Part shown: positions 28,365-37,343 of the stretch, piece after piece
Layout: the number at the start of each line of letters is the position of its first letter
How positions within the stretch are numbered: the first letter of the stretch is position 1
Source: Gammaproteobacteria bacterium
Lineage (GTDB): Bacteria; Pseudomonadota; Gammaproteobacteria; JAKEHO01
NCBI GenBank assembly: GCA_027296625.1
Contig: JAPUIX010000135.1
Span: forward strand, 1 to 61,146
DNA length: 61,146 nucleotides
Direction: 5' to 3'
The notes under the pieces: model-generated
The model's input: only the letters and a program-made list of their open reading frames with translations
Told to the model about the DNA's origin: nothing
Databases searched by the model: none
Made by a program: the position numbers and the translations under genes

Positions 28365-28828
28365 GCGCGGTTCTTCAATCGCCGGTTATCCAGTTTCGTC
28401 CTATGCACGAGACAGATCTGGCTGAGGTGATGGTGATCGAACAGGAAGCGTATGCTTTCCCTTGGTCGCCGGGCATTTTTTGTGATTGCTTGCATGTTGG
28501 GTACTGCTGCTGGGTTTTGGAACAGGATGGTGTCGTCGATGCCTATGCAGTAATGTCAATGGGTGCCGGCGAGTCGCATATCCTTAATCTGTGTGTGAGA
28601 CCCACGGTTCAGAGGTCAGGATTAGGCGGGGCGATGTTGCGACATCTGCTCATGTTGGCGCGCAAATACAAAGCAGAATGCATGTTGCTTGAAGTTAGGC
28701 CCTCGAACAGGGCAGCTTTGCGCCTGTATCGTTCAGCAGGCTTCGACGAGGTGGGGATGCGGCGTCGCTACTATCCTGCGACAAGGGGACGCGAGGATGC
28801 GTTGATTTTGGCCCGCAACCTGGAATAA
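28361..28828 (+). CDS. rimI: Ribosomal-protein-S18-alanine N-acetyltransferase
   Basis: GNAT acetyltransferase of 155 residues. Acetyl-CoA-binding motif A is VQRSGLGGAMLRHLL, preceded by the core strand LNLCVRP; LEVRPSNRAALRLYRSAGF and VGMRRRYYP are RimI landmarks (the substrate-loop YY). It acetylates the N-terminal alanine of ribosomal protein S18. Overlaps the glycosylase by 4 bp. The N-terminal 12 residues are longer than E. coli RimI but harmless. Confidence 0.9.
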   Translation: MSAVLQSPVIQFRPMHETDLAEVMVIEQEAYAFPWSPGIFCDCLHVGYCCWVLEQDGVVDAYAVMSMGAGESHILNLCVRPTVQRSGLGGAMLRHLLMLARKYKAECMLLEVRPSNRAALRLYRSAGFDEVGMRRRYYPATRGREDALILARNLE

Positions 28829-28872
28829 GACTCGTATCGTTTGATCGTTGATCCTTTAAAGGCCAACTTGCT

Positions 28873-29814
28873 ATGGCATCATCAGCCCGTTTCGCACCCA
28901 AGAAAGTTGACGCGAATGCGCTGGCTGTGCCGACCATCGAGTCCTGTATTGGCAATACGCCGTTAGTTAGATTGCAGCGCTTGCCGGGCGATCGCCGTAA
29001 TCTACTTCTGGTGAAGCTCGAAGGTGACAATCCTGCTGGCTCTGTGAAGGATCGCCCGGCCATTAGCATGCTTAATGGTGCTGAAGCCCGCGGGGAGATT
29101 CAGCGAGGCGATACCCTCATTGAGGCTACCAGCGGGAATACCGGGATCGCACTTGCGATGGTGGCGGCGATAAAGGGCTACCGAATGGTGCTGGTGATGC
29201 CCGATCACTTGAGCGCCGAACGGGTTGCCGTGATGAAGGCTTTTGGGGCCGAGATCATTTTAACGCCAGGCAAAGGGAGCATGGAGACCGCAAGGGATGT
29301 CGCCCGAGAAATGGAGGTGGCAGGCGAGGGCAGGGTTCTGGACCAGTTCGCCAACCCGGATAACGCACGCGCCCATTACGAGGGCACGGGGCCAGAGATC
29401 TGGCGAGACACCGAGCGCCGCATCACCCACTTTGTCAGTGCGATGGGGACCACCGGCACGATCATGGGAGTATCCAGGTACCTTAAGGAGCAGGACCCAA
29501 GTATTCAGATCATCGGTGTACAGCCTGAAGACGGCACCTGCATTCCGGGGATCCGGCGTTGGCCTACCGCGTACGTGCCGAAAATCTTCGAACCTCACCG
29601 TGTTGACCGGGTCATAGATGTGGGCCAGACGGAGGCCGAAGAGACCACCCGGGCGCTGGCCGCCCGTGAGGGTATCTTTGCTGGGATATCTTCCGGGGGC
29701 GCCGTGGCCGCAGCACTCCGGCTCTCGGGTGAGCTTGAGAATGCGGTCATCGTCACGATCATTTGCGACCGGGGAGATCGCTATCTGTCGACGGACGTGT
29801 TTCCAGGCGCTTAG
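28873..29814 (+). CDS. cysM: Cysteine synthase B
   Basis: PLP enzyme of 313 residues making cysteine from O-acetylserine and sulfide or thiosulfate. K59 in NPAGSVKDRPA binds PLP; TSGNTGIALAM is the asparagine loop and SAMGTTGTIMGVSRYL is the phosphate-binding glycine loop. GTCIPGIRRWP and the short C-terminus ending STDVFPGA identify CysM rather than CysK. Its 3' end overlaps the next gene's N-terminus. Confidence 0.93.
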   Translation: MASSARFAPKKVDANALAVPTIESCIGNTPLVRLQRLPGDRRNLLLVKLEGDNPAGSVKDRPAISMLNGAEARGEIQRGDTLIEATSGNTGIALAMVAAIKGYRMVLVMPDHLSAERVAVMKAFGAEIILTPGKGSMETARDVAREMEVAGEGRVLDQFANPDNARAHYEGTGPEIWRDTERRITHFVSAMGTTGTIMGVSRYLKEQDPSIQIIGVQPEDGTCIPGIRRWPTAYVPKIFEPHRVDRVIDVGQTEAEETTRALAAREGIFAGISSGGAVAAALRLSGELENAVIVTIICDRGDRYLSTDVFPGA

Positions 29815-31909
29815 TGGGCATCCGCCTCTCGCTATCGGCGGGCTGCTCGTCATCTTTTCGTTTTCAGCAACAATTCCCGCCGCGACTGTCGAATCCATTC
29901 GGCTTACCCTCGATAGTGTTCAAGCACCATTGTGGCGGGCGCACGGTGTATCGATAGAGCTTACTTTGCGAGGGCGTGAGCGTGCAGAACTTCGCCTTCA
30001 CGCGGAACGTCTCGAGCTGCCCTGGCCTGTCGACTCACTTGCCGACATTCGCTTGGATTGCCTGGCGGCAATCGAGGCCCAGGAAATAGCGTGTGAGGAG
30101 GGCACGCTTGCGCTACAAAGCGCTGTGCTCGATGCGCCGCACCTCAACGTAGCGTTTCGCTATGGAGTTAGTGACGGCACGCTCGCGTTCACCGTTGCCG
30201 ATGGGCCCGTTGCCGGTGGCACCCTCGCGGTTGAGGGACGTCTTGCCGGGCAGCGCTGGGACCTTCACGTTCAAGGCGTAGATTTGAGAGCACAGCGTTT
30301 GAGCGAGGCACTCCGGGCGTTGTCACTGTGGCCGGAGGGGTATGTGATAGAGCACGGAAGGTTGAGCACGACAGCGCGCATCAGGGGCGAAGGCGGATCG
30401 GTCGTTCGCTTGGAGGCCAAAGGGCGTGTGGCGGCTTTGGCTTTCGACGGTCCAAGTGCCGGTGAAGATGTTAACGCGGAGTATGACTTCACGCTTGAGC
30501 GTGGTGCGGCAGGTTGGGTAGCAGAAGTAGAAGGGGCGCTCACCCAGGGTCTTGTATTTATCGAACCGGGTCTGAAAGTGGGTTCTATTTCACCAGGTTT
30601 TACATTCGATGTGCAGGGAGATCCTCTTAGGCTCCACGTCGCCGCAGGATGGAATGCAGAAGCAAAGCAGCTCAGCCTCAGTTATGGTTTCTTAGACCAT
30701 CCCGGGGTCGTGCGCGCCGACGGTGCTGCGTTGCTGTCATTGGGTAGTGACAGTCCAGTTCAGATGCTGACACTAAAAGCGGCGCAGGCTCAGATGGGAC
30801 CGTTGTATGAAACCTATCTTCAGCCGCTCCTTATCAGTTCAAGTTTTAATGCGCTGAGCGCTACTGGACAGATCGATCTCGAGATCAAATTGGACTCAGG
30901 GCGTCTGTCCGAAATCCTCTTGGGCTTCGAGCATGTCGAGATACGGGACACACAAGGGCGTTTCGGCATTGCTGATGTGAATGGTAGCTTTGCCTTTAGC
31001 AGTGCGTCTGAGCCGCGGCTGAGCGAGCTGCAATGGGGCGGCGCCAGTCTTTATCGCCTCGATTTTGGTGCAGGGTCGCTGGCAGCCGTTACTCAGGATC
31101 GGTCGTTGCGTTTAGTGGGCGACACATTTATCCCGTTTCTTGACGGGGGGTTGCGCATCGACACGTTAGCGTATCAACAGGCAGCACCCGACGAGATTGG
31201 GCTTGAATTCGGAGGCGTGCTTACGCCCGTTTCATTAGAAGCGTTTTGCCGTGCCATGGATTGGCCGATTTTGTCGGGTAAAGTGTCAGGAATCATTCCA
31301 GGGCTACACTACAAGGATAAGGCACTGACAATAGATGGCAAGGTGCTCGTCAGGGCGTTTGATGGCAATGTCGTGGTCCATAATTTAGTGGTTGAAGATC
31401 TATTCGGAACCGTGCCTGTTCTTGACACGGACATCGATTTCAAGGGGTTGGATCTTGAGCCACTGACCCAGGCATTTTCCTTTGGTAGGATTGAAGGAAG
31501 GCTGGGCGGTGTAGTGCGTCAGTTGCGAATGGAGGACTGGCAGCCTGTGTCCTTTAAAGCAAGCTTCTATACGCCGGAGGGCGACCAATCCCGTCACCGC
31601 ATCAGTCGGAAGGCTATCGATAACTTGACGACTTTGGGTGGTGGAGGTGCCTCGACAGCGATTTCAAATACGTTTATCGGTGTATTCAAAGAATTCTCCT
31701 ATGATCGCCTAGGACTAAGCTGTCATCTCTCGAACGGCGTCTGTGAGATGGGCGGAGTGGGACCGGCAAATGGCGGTTATTACATCGTGAAGCGTGGCTT
31801 GCTGCCGCCCTGGATCGATGTGAAAGGTTTCAATCGGGAGGTCGACTGGGCGGTATTAGTGGATCGGCTTAAGGTCATAACGCAGGGAGGCAGCCCCGTA
31901 ATTAAGTGA
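29741..31909 (+). CDS. YdbH/AsmA-like intermembrane protein
   Basis: Up to 722 residues; beta-rich with a signal-like N-terminus (PPLAIGGLLVIFSFSATIPA, cut near IPAAT). The body is a long run of short alternating strands with no helices (e.g. LTLRGRERAELRLHAERLEL), as in AsmA/YdbH/TamB-type lipid-transfer proteins. The C-terminal segments SRKAIDNLTTLGGGGAST and GLSCHLSNGVCEMGG match the YdbH (PF11739-like) C-terminus, and the next gene is a YdbL homologue, as in the E. coli ydbH-ynbE-ydbL operon. The start is uncertain: the open frame begins at 29618, the ATG at 29741 puts the signal near the N-terminus. It overlaps cysM by 74 bp. Confidence 0.7.
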   Translation: MRSSSRSFATGEIAICRRTCFQALSGHPPLAIGGLLVIFSFSATIPAATVESIRLTLDSVQAPLWRAHGVSIELTLRGRERAELRLHAERLELPWPVDSLADIRLDCLAAIEAQEIACEEGTLALQSAVLDAPHLNVAFRYGVSDGTLAFTVADGPVAGGTLAVEGRLAGQRWDLHVQGVDLRAQRLSEALRALSLWPEGYVIEHGRLSTTARIRGEGGSVVRLEAKGRVAALAFDGPSAGEDVNAEYDFTLERGAAGWVAEVEGALTQGLVFIEPGLKVGSISPGFTFDVQGDPLRLHVAAGWNAEAKQLSLSYGFLDHPGVVRADGAALLSLGSDSPVQMLTLKAAQAQMGPLYETYLQPLLISSSFNALSATGQIDLEIKLDSGRLSEILLGFEHVEIRDTQGRFGIADVNGSFAFSSASEPRLSELQWGGASLYRLDFGAGSLAAVTQDRSLRLVGDTFIPFLDGGLRIDTLAYQQAAPDEIGLEFGGVLTPVSLEAFCRAMDWPILSGKVSGIIPGLHYKDKALTIDGKVLVRAFDGNVVVHNLVVEDLFGTVPVLDTDIDFKGLDLEPLTQAFSFGRIEGRLGGVVRQLRMEDWQPVSFKASFYTPEGDQSRHRISRKAIDNLTTLGGGGASTAISNTFIGVFKEFSYDRLGLSCHLSNGVCEMGGVGPANGGYYIVKRGLLPPWIDVKGFNREVDWAVLVDRLKVITQGGSPVIK

Positions 31910-32022
31910 TGTGCGTGGTACTATCCTGCGACATCGGGAACTCAGTGGGATCATTTTGGTACGAAGTAAAACACGGCTCAGTAATCATATGATCTGTTAA
32001 ATTCCCTAGAGAGGATGAATGA

Positions 32023-32646
32023 ATGGCGAAACTGCTAAGACTGATCGTTGGTTTGTTGGGTTTCAGCTTGATGGCCTGTGTGACGGTGAACATTTATTTC
32101 CCGGCCGCCGCCGCCGAGCAAGCTGCAGATAAAATTATCAAAGACGTCTATGGGACTCAGTCGGGTGATGAGGCGACATCGCCCGCCCCAGGGTCAATGG
32201 ACGAGCCTTCTGGTCTGGTGGAACCGCCCGTCAACCACAATGCAAAGCCGGTCGGACTCATTGATGTTGTTTTACCGGTGGCGTATGCCGAAGAGCCCGA
32301 TCTCACAATCTCAACGCCGGGCATTCGTAAATTAACCGCGGCGATGGAGCAGCGTCACAAGACATTACGATCCTACTATGACAGCGGCGCCGTCGGCATG
32401 ACGCGGAACGCCCTTATCGCCGAGCGCGATCCCAAGGCGATCCCTGTAAAAGACCGCAATAAGGTGAAGCAGCTCGTGGCTAATGAAAATCGGGATCGTA
32501 ATAACCTCTATAAGGAAATTGCGAAGGCGAATGGGCATCCTGAGTGGGAAAATGATATTCGGGATACTTTCGCTAAGCGCTGGGTTGCGAACGCGCCTTC
32601 CGGGTGGTGGTACCAGGACAAAGCGGGAACCTGGAAGCAGAAATAA
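32023..32646 (+). CDS. YdbL-family (DUF1318) lipoprotein
   Basis: A 207-residue exported protein. The signal sequence ends LMAC (lipobox), then VTVNIYFPAAAAEQAADKII, a segment seen in this family. A proline-rich linker follows, and the DUF1318 domain runs from about 95: STPGIRKLTAAMEQRHKTL, NALIAERDPKA, NPHW-like GHPEWENDIR and the end WWYQDKAGTW. GAGAGG eight bases upstream supports the ATG. Together with the YdbH-like gene upstream, this suggests an envelope lipid-transport pair. No separate ynbE-like lipoprotein gene was found between them. Confidence 0.82.
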   Translation: MAKLLRLIVGLLGFSLMACVTVNIYFPAAAAEQAADKIIKDVYGTQSGDEATSPAPGSMDEPSGLVEPPVNHNAKPVGLIDVVLPVAYAEEPDLTISTPGIRKLTAAMEQRHKTLRSYYDSGAVGMTRNALIAERDPKAIPVKDRNKVKQLVANENRDRNNLYKEIAKANGHPEWENDIRDTFAKRWVANAPSGWWYQDKAGTWKQK

Positions 32647-32667
32647 CGATAATTAGCAACATCCGCG

Positions 32668-33444
32668 ATGAACGTGCTTGTCTTTGATATAGAGACCGTG
32701 CCAGATGTTGCGACTGGGCGCCGCTTATATGGTGTTAATGGTCTAAGTGACAAGGATATGGCGGAGGTGATGTTTAGTCGGCGGCGGCAGGAGACGGGTG
32801 GGAGCACGGACTTCCTGCGACATTACCTGCATCGGATCGTCGCGATATCCGTGGTGTTGCGGACAAGCGACCGCTTAAGCGTGTGGTCGCTCGGTGAGCC
32901 TGATTCGCCGGAGGCTGATCTCGTCCAACGTTTCTTTGACGGACTTGATCGATACAGCCCGATCCTGGTGTCCTGGAACGGTAACACGTTCGATCTCCCG
33001 GTGTTGCATTACCGTGGGCTATTGCATGGTATCAGTGCACCGCGTTACTGGGATACTGGTGATGATGACCAAAGCTTTCGCTGGAACAATTACCTGAATC
33101 GGTACCACCAACGGCATACGGATTTGATGGATGTGCTTGCGAGTTATGATCAGCGAGCCTTTGCACCCCTGCATGACGTAGCTACGATGCTGGGCTTTCC
33201 CGGCAAACTGGGCATGAGTGGTGCAGATGTGTGGGATCGGTATCTTGCGGGTGACGTTAAGGCGGTTCGTAGCTACTGTGAGACGGATGTCCTCAATACC
33301 TATTTGATCTATTTGCGCTACCAGCTCATCCGAGGCCACCTCACCGCTCAAGGCTATGACGATCAATGCGGACAGGCGCGGGAGATGCTAAAGCAGGAAG
33401 CCGAACCTCATATGCTTGAATTTCTTCGCGCTTGGGACGTTTGA
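32668..33444 (+). CDS. Predicted 3'-5' exonuclease, PolB-like (DEDDy)
   Basis: A 258-residue nuclease of the DNA_pol_B_exo2 family. Exo I is VFDIET with D7 and E9; Exo II is SWNGNTFDLPVLHYR with D109; Exo III is YCETDVLNTYLIY with Y203 and D207, giving the DEDDy set. A stand-alone proofreading-like exonuclease; its biological substrate is not settled. 21 bp after the YdbL gene. Confidence 0.87.
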   Translation: MNVLVFDIETVPDVATGRRLYGVNGLSDKDMAEVMFSRRRQETGGSTDFLRHYLHRIVAISVVLRTSDRLSVWSLGEPDSPEADLVQRFFDGLDRYSPILVSWNGNTFDLPVLHYRGLLHGISAPRYWDTGDDDQSFRWNNYLNRYHQRHTDLMDVLASYDQRAFAPLHDVATMLGFPGKLGMSGADVWDRYLAGDVKAVRSYCETDVLNTYLIYLRYQLIRGHLTAQGYDDQCGQAREMLKQEAEPHMLEFLRAWDV

Positions 33445-33587
33445 CTGTCATCCTGCCACAGCGTTGGCGGGTCCAATGTCGTGGGGACGTAAAAATACCA
33501 TGCGCTGTCTATCTGACCCCAATGCGATGAGCGCTCAAGAGATTGCCCGCCACTGATTGCACGGTCATGGTCTTGGCACGGTAGGTT

Positions 33588-35150
33588 ATGTCAAACAAAC
33601 TTGAGCAGGACCGGGCAGAGCACCTCGCGCATAGCATGGGTGTGATGGGAAGCCCGTGTTTTTCTAGCTTGTTTCTCATGTTGATCATTATGGTGGGCGG
33701 CTGTGCCGATCCTGCTACCAACAATATCCGTTTCGGCATGGCGGCAGCGCCGGTCACGCTCGACCCGCGTTTTGCAACCGATGCCGCCTCATATCGGATA
33801 AACCGCTTGCTCTATGCGCGCCTTGTGGATTTTGATGCCGCAGAGCAACCCGCACCGGCACTCGCAACCTGGCAAAGGCTAGGCCCCACACATTACCGTT
33901 TCATCCTCAAGGACGATGGAAGGGTGTTTCATGATGGAAGCCAGTTGACGTCTGTGGACGTGAAGGCCACGTACGACTCGGTGCTGGACGCTGCAGTTGG
34001 GTCGCCCCATCGCGGATCGCTGACTGTGATCAAGCAGATCGAGACGTTGGATGAGAAGACACTCGATTTTCATCTGCATAAGCCCGACCCACTCTTTCCA
34101 GGGCGCCTCACGATCGGCATCCTGCCTCATCGACTCATCGCCTCGGACCACCCGTTTAACCATCACCCGCTAGGTAGCGGCCCGCTAAGGTTCGTTGACT
34201 GGCCGGAGCAAGGCCAGCTGATATTACGCCGCGACCGCGATCGTCTGACATTGGAGATGATCGTCGTTGTCGACCCAACCGTGCGTGTCCTGAAACTCCT
34301 TAGCAGTGAAATCGATCTGATCCAGGGGGATCTTCCGCAGGAGTTGATCGCCTGGCTGGAAGAGCGACCTGCAATATATGTTCAGCGAGGGCGTGGTAGT
34401 ACGTTCACTTATCTTGGGTTTAACTTAGATGACCCCGTTGTGGGCGACATCAACATACGCCGCGCAATTGCATACGCATTAGATCGGGATTCCATTATCA
34501 ACTATGTTATGGGCAATGCTGCACGCAAGGCCAATGCCATGCTACGGCCCGACCATTGGGCGGGCCACCCAGGCCTCTCGGAATATGCATATGATCCTGA
34601 TAAGGCGCGTGCCTTGGTCCAGCGCGCTGGTTATGGCTTACAACGGCCGGTGGAAATCACCTATAAGACATCTAACCATCCCTTTCGGGTACGTCTTGCG
34701 ACCATCATCCAGCATCAGCTTGAGCAGGTGGGTATTGGTGTCGATCTGAAGAGCTACGACTGGGGTACATTCTACGGAGATATCAAGGCCGGGCGCTTTC
34801 AGATGTACAGCCTATCGTGGGTGGGTTTGAAACTACCTGATATATTTCGTTACGTATTTCACAGTACCAGTGTGCCACCAAAAGGGGCGAACCGCGGTAG
34901 ATTTGTGAGCACGCAGGCGGATCGCCTTATTGAAGCGGCTGAAGATACCCTGGACTTAAATGTCCAGGCCACGATCTATCGTGCGTTACAGACTTATTTG
35001 TTAGAAGAATTGCCCTATGTCCCCTTGTGGTACGAGGACAATGTGCTGGTGGCAAGACATGATATTGTGGGTTATGCCTTGGCTCCAGACGGTAATTACG
35101 ATGGCTTGATGAAGGTCCACCGCGTCCCGCAAGCTTTTTTCGAACCTTGA
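33588..35150 (+). CDS. Oligopeptide ABC transporter substrate-binding lipoprotein
   Basis: Up to 520 residues, SBP_bac_5 family. The signal ends LIIMVGGC (lipobox), so it is an outer-face inner- or outer-membrane lipoprotein. TLDPRFATDAASYRINRLLY, LKDDGRVFHDGSQLTSVDVK and FNLDDPVVGDINIRRAIAYA followed by LDRD are classic for peptide-binding proteins (DppA/OppA/MppA). The initiator could also be ATG 33636, just before the hydrophobic core. The matching permeases lie at 39257-40974, 4.1 kb away, beyond an unrelated block. No ATPase genes are in the window. Confidence 0.87.
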   Translation: MSNKLEQDRAEHLAHSMGVMGSPCFSSLFLMLIIMVGGCADPATNNIRFGMAAAPVTLDPRFATDAASYRINRLLYARLVDFDAAEQPAPALATWQRLGPTHYRFILKDDGRVFHDGSQLTSVDVKATYDSVLDAAVGSPHRGSLTVIKQIETLDEKTLDFHLHKPDPLFPGRLTIGILPHRLIASDHPFNHHPLGSGPLRFVDWPEQGQLILRRDRDRLTLEMIVVVDPTVRVLKLLSSEIDLIQGDLPQELIAWLEERPAIYVQRGRGSTFTYLGFNLDDPVVGDINIRRAIAYALDRDSIINYVMGNAARKANAMLRPDHWAGHPGLSEYAYDPDKARALVQRAGYGLQRPVEITYKTSNHPFRVRLATIIQHQLEQVGIGVDLKSYDWGTFYGDIKAGRFQMYSLSWVGLKLPDIFRYVFHSTSVPPKGANRGRFVSTQADRLIEAAEDTLDLNVQATIYRALQTYLLEELPYVPLWYEDNVLVARHDIVGYALAPDGNYDGLMKVHRVPQAFFEP

Positions 35151-35158
35151 TCATGTGA

Positions 35159-35653
35159 ATGATTGCTGCTCCCTATATTGAAGTGGATCTGACCCGCCAG
35201 CGCTTGCGCCTTAGAGTCGACGAAGAAGTGGTGGCGGATTATGTAGTCTCGACGGCCAAGAACGGAGCTGGCGAGCTGTACGACAGCGAATGTACGCCGC
35301 GCGGCAAGCATGTGATTCGCGCCAAGATCGGCACCGGTTATCCAAAGAACGCCGTGCTGGTCGAGCGCAGGGCAACCGGTGAAATCTACACGTCGGCATT
35401 GCGTAAGAAGTATCCCGGACGCGATTGGATTCTGACCCGAATTCTTTGGCTAAGCGGATTGGAAGCGGGCCGAAATCGCGGAGGCCAGGTGGATACCTTG
35501 CGGCGATGTGTCTACATCCACGGGGCCCCAAACGATGTGGCAATGGGAGTACCTGGCTCGCGCGGTTGCGTTCGCATGCGCAATGCTGACATTCTTGACT
35601 TATACGATCGCGTCTGCGTCAGCACTCGCGTTGTGATCATTGAGGATGAGTGA
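35159..35653 (+). CDS. YkuD-domain L,D-transpeptidase or L,D-carboxypeptidase without signal peptide
   Basis: A 164-residue YkuD protein. The active site is complete: H121 in YIHGAP and C137 in GVPGSRGCVRM. The fold begins YIEVDLTRQRLRLRVDEEVV. There is no signal peptide or membrane segment, so the enzyme should be cytosolic, unlike murein-crosslinking Ldts. Cytosolic YkuD enzymes such as ElsL of Acinetobacter act as L,D-carboxypeptidases on recycled muropeptides. It lies 8 bp after the peptide-binding lipoprotein gene and is part of a set with permeases and nagZ, which supports that role. Direct activity is inferred. Confidence 0.8.
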   Translation: MIAAPYIEVDLTRQRLRLRVDEEVVADYVVSTAKNGAGELYDSECTPRGKHVIRAKIGTGYPKNAVLVERRATGEIYTSALRKKYPGRDWILTRILWLSGLEAGRNRGGQVDTLRRCVYIHGAPNDVAMGVPGSRGCVRMRNADILDLYDRVCVSTRVVIIEDE

Positions 35654-35825
35654 GGCGCCGGCGGGAGGGATTCCGTCTTCGCTCCAGCGTGATTTGGACC
35701 GAAGGAAGGTGTTAGGGGCGCTTTGAGATACGCCCACGGGCTCGCTATTGGCCTCATCGGTGATGCTGTAGTTAGTTTGGGCATCAGATGCTGACACGTT
35801 AAGGTGGATGGGGCTCGCAGCTCGC

Positions 35826-35845
35826 CCCCGTTAAGGGGTATTTTT
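35826..35845 (+). terminator. Weak terminator-like hairpin
   Basis: CCCC-GTTAA-variant loop-GGGG followed by TATTTTT, 170 bp past the YkuD gene. The stem is only 4 bp, so it is weak. Confidence 0.3.
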
Positions 35846-35868
35846 CGGCTCATCCGGGCCTTCCTTGT

Positions 35869-35893
35869 CAACCGATTCGACCGCTGTGCGTTA
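35869..35893 (+). promoter_or_regulatory. ECF-like promoter candidate before the repeat protein
   Basis: CAACC at 35869-35873, 15 bases, then CGTTA at 35889-35893, resembling the AAC...CGT pattern of many ECF sigma promoters. It is about 45 bases before the start codon and upstream of the operon encoding a sigma factor, so autoregulation is possible. Pattern is loose. Confidence 0.3.
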
Positions 35894-35936
35894 ATGCGTG
35901 TATTAGGCCTTTTTAACTACAGTTGAGGAATCGGAA

Positions 35937-36698
35937 ATGCTAAAAGTTATCCTTTTTGTCAGTGCCATATTCGGCGCACTCATTGTAATGCCAGCCGTCG
36001 CCGGAGAGTACGATAGGGGCGACCGCGTTGAGCATCGTTTCGACCAGCGGGGTGATCGGATCGAAGAGCGCCTGGATGCGCGTGGAGATAGCATCGAAGA
36101 GCGGCTTGATGCCAAAGGCGATCGGATTGATGCTTACTATGAGCGACGCGCAGTACAGGCCCGTGACGCCGGACACGACGAGCTGGCAGAGCGCCTCGAG
36201 CGTCGTGGCGAGGTAATCGATGGGCGTCTTGATCGCAAGGGGAACCGCATGGATAGACGTTTGGATCATAAAGGTGATCGAATTGATTCGCGCCTTGATC
36301 ACAGAGGTGATCGCCTTGATGCGCGGTACGATCGCAAACACGAACAGATGGATCGCCGTGGTGACCGGATTGAAGAGCGCCTGGATGCGCGTGGAGACAG
36401 AATCGAAAGGCGATTGGATGTCAAAGGCGATCGGCTTGAGGCACGGTTTGATCAACGCGCGGAGCGGGCGGGTGAAGCCGGTTACAATAAGGTAGCGCGC
36501 AAGCTGGAACATAGGGGCAATGTCGTTGACAGGCGCCTTGATAAGAAAGGTAAACGCGCCAACCGGCGGCTGAACCATAAGGGGCACCATGCTGATGCGC
36601 GAATTGATCGTGAGCATGGCCGATGGAACGATCGCGGCGAACGCTCGCAGCAGCAAGGACGATCCGTAGAACAGCGCGTAAGGCGTCGCCAACGGTAA
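35937..36698 (+). CDS. Exported highly charged protein of 11-residue repeats
   Basis: A 253-residue protein with signal peptide (cut near AVAGEY). The rest is almost entirely imperfect 11-mers of the pattern GDRI(D/E)xRLDxR/K, very rich in R, D, K and E. An internal duplication of 103 residues is clear: GDRIEERLDARG at 39 and 142, and the inserted (Y/F)xxRA...AG...LExRG unit at 66 and 169. Hendecad periodicity suggests a long parallel coiled coil, but the charge pattern also fits a disordered polyampholyte. The family is known in gammaproteobacteria but without function. Good ribosome site GAGGAA. Next gene is a sigma factor. Confidence 0.85.
   Translation: MLKVILFVSAIFGALIVMPAVAGEYDRGDRVEHRFDQRGDRIEERLDARGDSIEERLDAKGDRIDAYYERRAVQARDAGHDELAERLERRGEVIDGRLDRKGNRMDRRLDHKGDRIDSRLDHRGDRLDARYDRKHEQMDRRGDRIEERLDARGDRIERRLDVKGDRLEARFDQRAERAGEAGYNKVARKLEHRGNVVDRRLDKKGKRANRRLNHKGHHADARIDREHGRWNDRGERSQQQGRSVEQRVRRRQR
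36051..36668 (+). repeat. 309-bp internal duplication in the repeat-protein gene
   Basis: The stretch from 36051 recurs at 36360 (offset 309 bp, 103 codons). The 5' ends of the two copies are nearly identical at DNA level (GATCGAAGAGCGCCTGGATG against GATTGAAGAGCGCCTGGATG) and diverge further on, consistent with an older duplication whose repeats still exchange. Confidence 0.75.
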
Positions 36699-36707
36699 TT
36701 GCAGTTG

Positions 36708-36739
36708 GCAGTCGGCCGCCTATGAGTGCGGCCGACTGC
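36708..36739 (+). repeat. 12-bp perfect inverted repeat over the sigma-factor start
   Basis: GCAGTCGGCCGC and GCGGCCGACTGC pair perfectly with loop CTATGAGT. The GTG at 36726, the first in-frame start, lies at the loop edge. No T-run follows. It either ends transcription inefficiently after the repeat gene or controls translation of the sigma factor. Confidence 0.65.
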
Positions 36740-37343
36740 AGGCTTAGGCGATGAACACGTGCAGTCTACTGCGCAAGTTAGTGAGAGGGGATTTACGCTG
36801 GATAGTACCGAGGCCCTCGATCGTTTTCTCGTTGACATCCAAGGGCGAGCATTTCGAATGGCGCAGATCGCGACAGGCAATAATGACGACGCGCTCGATG
36901 TCATTCAGGATGCCATGCTCAAATTGGTGCAGCGCTACGCTGACCGCAGTGAGTCGGATTGGGGCCCGTTGTTCTATCGTATCCTGCAAAGCCGGCTACG
37001 AGACTGGCACCGTCGCACAACCGTCCGCAACCGCTTTCGGATTTGGCTGGGTACCGGCAAGCCTAATCGGCGGGATGCACCGGATCCCATACAGGAGCTA
37101 CCAGACCGGCGTAAGGATAATCCGGAACAGATGCTTCAGATGGGACGGACACTGGACGCTTTGGAAGCGGCGCTCCATTGTCTTCCCCTGCGCCAGCAGC
37201 AAGCGTTTTTGCTGCGTGTCTGGGAAGGGCTGGACGTCGCACAAACTGCTCGTGCCATGGGCTGTACCGAGGGCAGTGTCAAGACGCATTACTCCCGTGC
37301 GGTTCATAGGTTGCGAGAAAAACTCGGCGAGGAGTGGCCATGA
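36726..37343 (+). CDS. RNA polymerase sigma factor, ECF-like (sigma-70 family)
   Basis: Region 2 is seen in [24 protein letters not shown] and [19 protein letters not shown]; region 4 is [20 protein letters not shown] followed by [20 protein letters not shown]. The protein has up to 205 residues. It belongs to a sigma-factor group found upstream of DUF3619 and DUF3106 genes. The first in-frame start (GTG 36726) lies in a stable hairpin; the true start may be GTG near 36759 or a rarer codon downstream of GAGAGGGG. The next gene overlaps by 4 bp (ATGA) and may encode an anti-sigma-like partner. Confidence 0.85.
   Translation: MRPTAGLGDEHVQSTAQVSERGFTLDSTEALDRFLVDIQGRAFRMAQIATGNNDDALDVIQDAMLKLVQRYADRSESDWGPLFYRILQSRLRDWHRRTTVRNRFRIWLGTGKPNRRDAPDPIQELPDRRKDNPEQMLQMGRTLDALEAALHCLPLRQQQAFLLRVWEGLDVAQTARAMGCTEGSVKTHYSRAVHRLREKLGEEWP

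Noticed and set aside
33455-33485. Inverted repeat CCTGCCA/TGGCGGG after the exonuclease gene
   Set aside because: One wobble pair and no T-run; too weak to call a terminator.
36051-36668. Regular short direct repeats that might look like CRISPR
   Set aside because: They are coding 33-bp units in frame with no unique spacers.
35940-36692. A 250-codon open frame on minus opposite the 11-mer-repeat gene
   Set aside because: It mirrors the repeat frame (regular codon use on plus keeps minus open); plus strand has signal peptide, ribosome site and family repeats.
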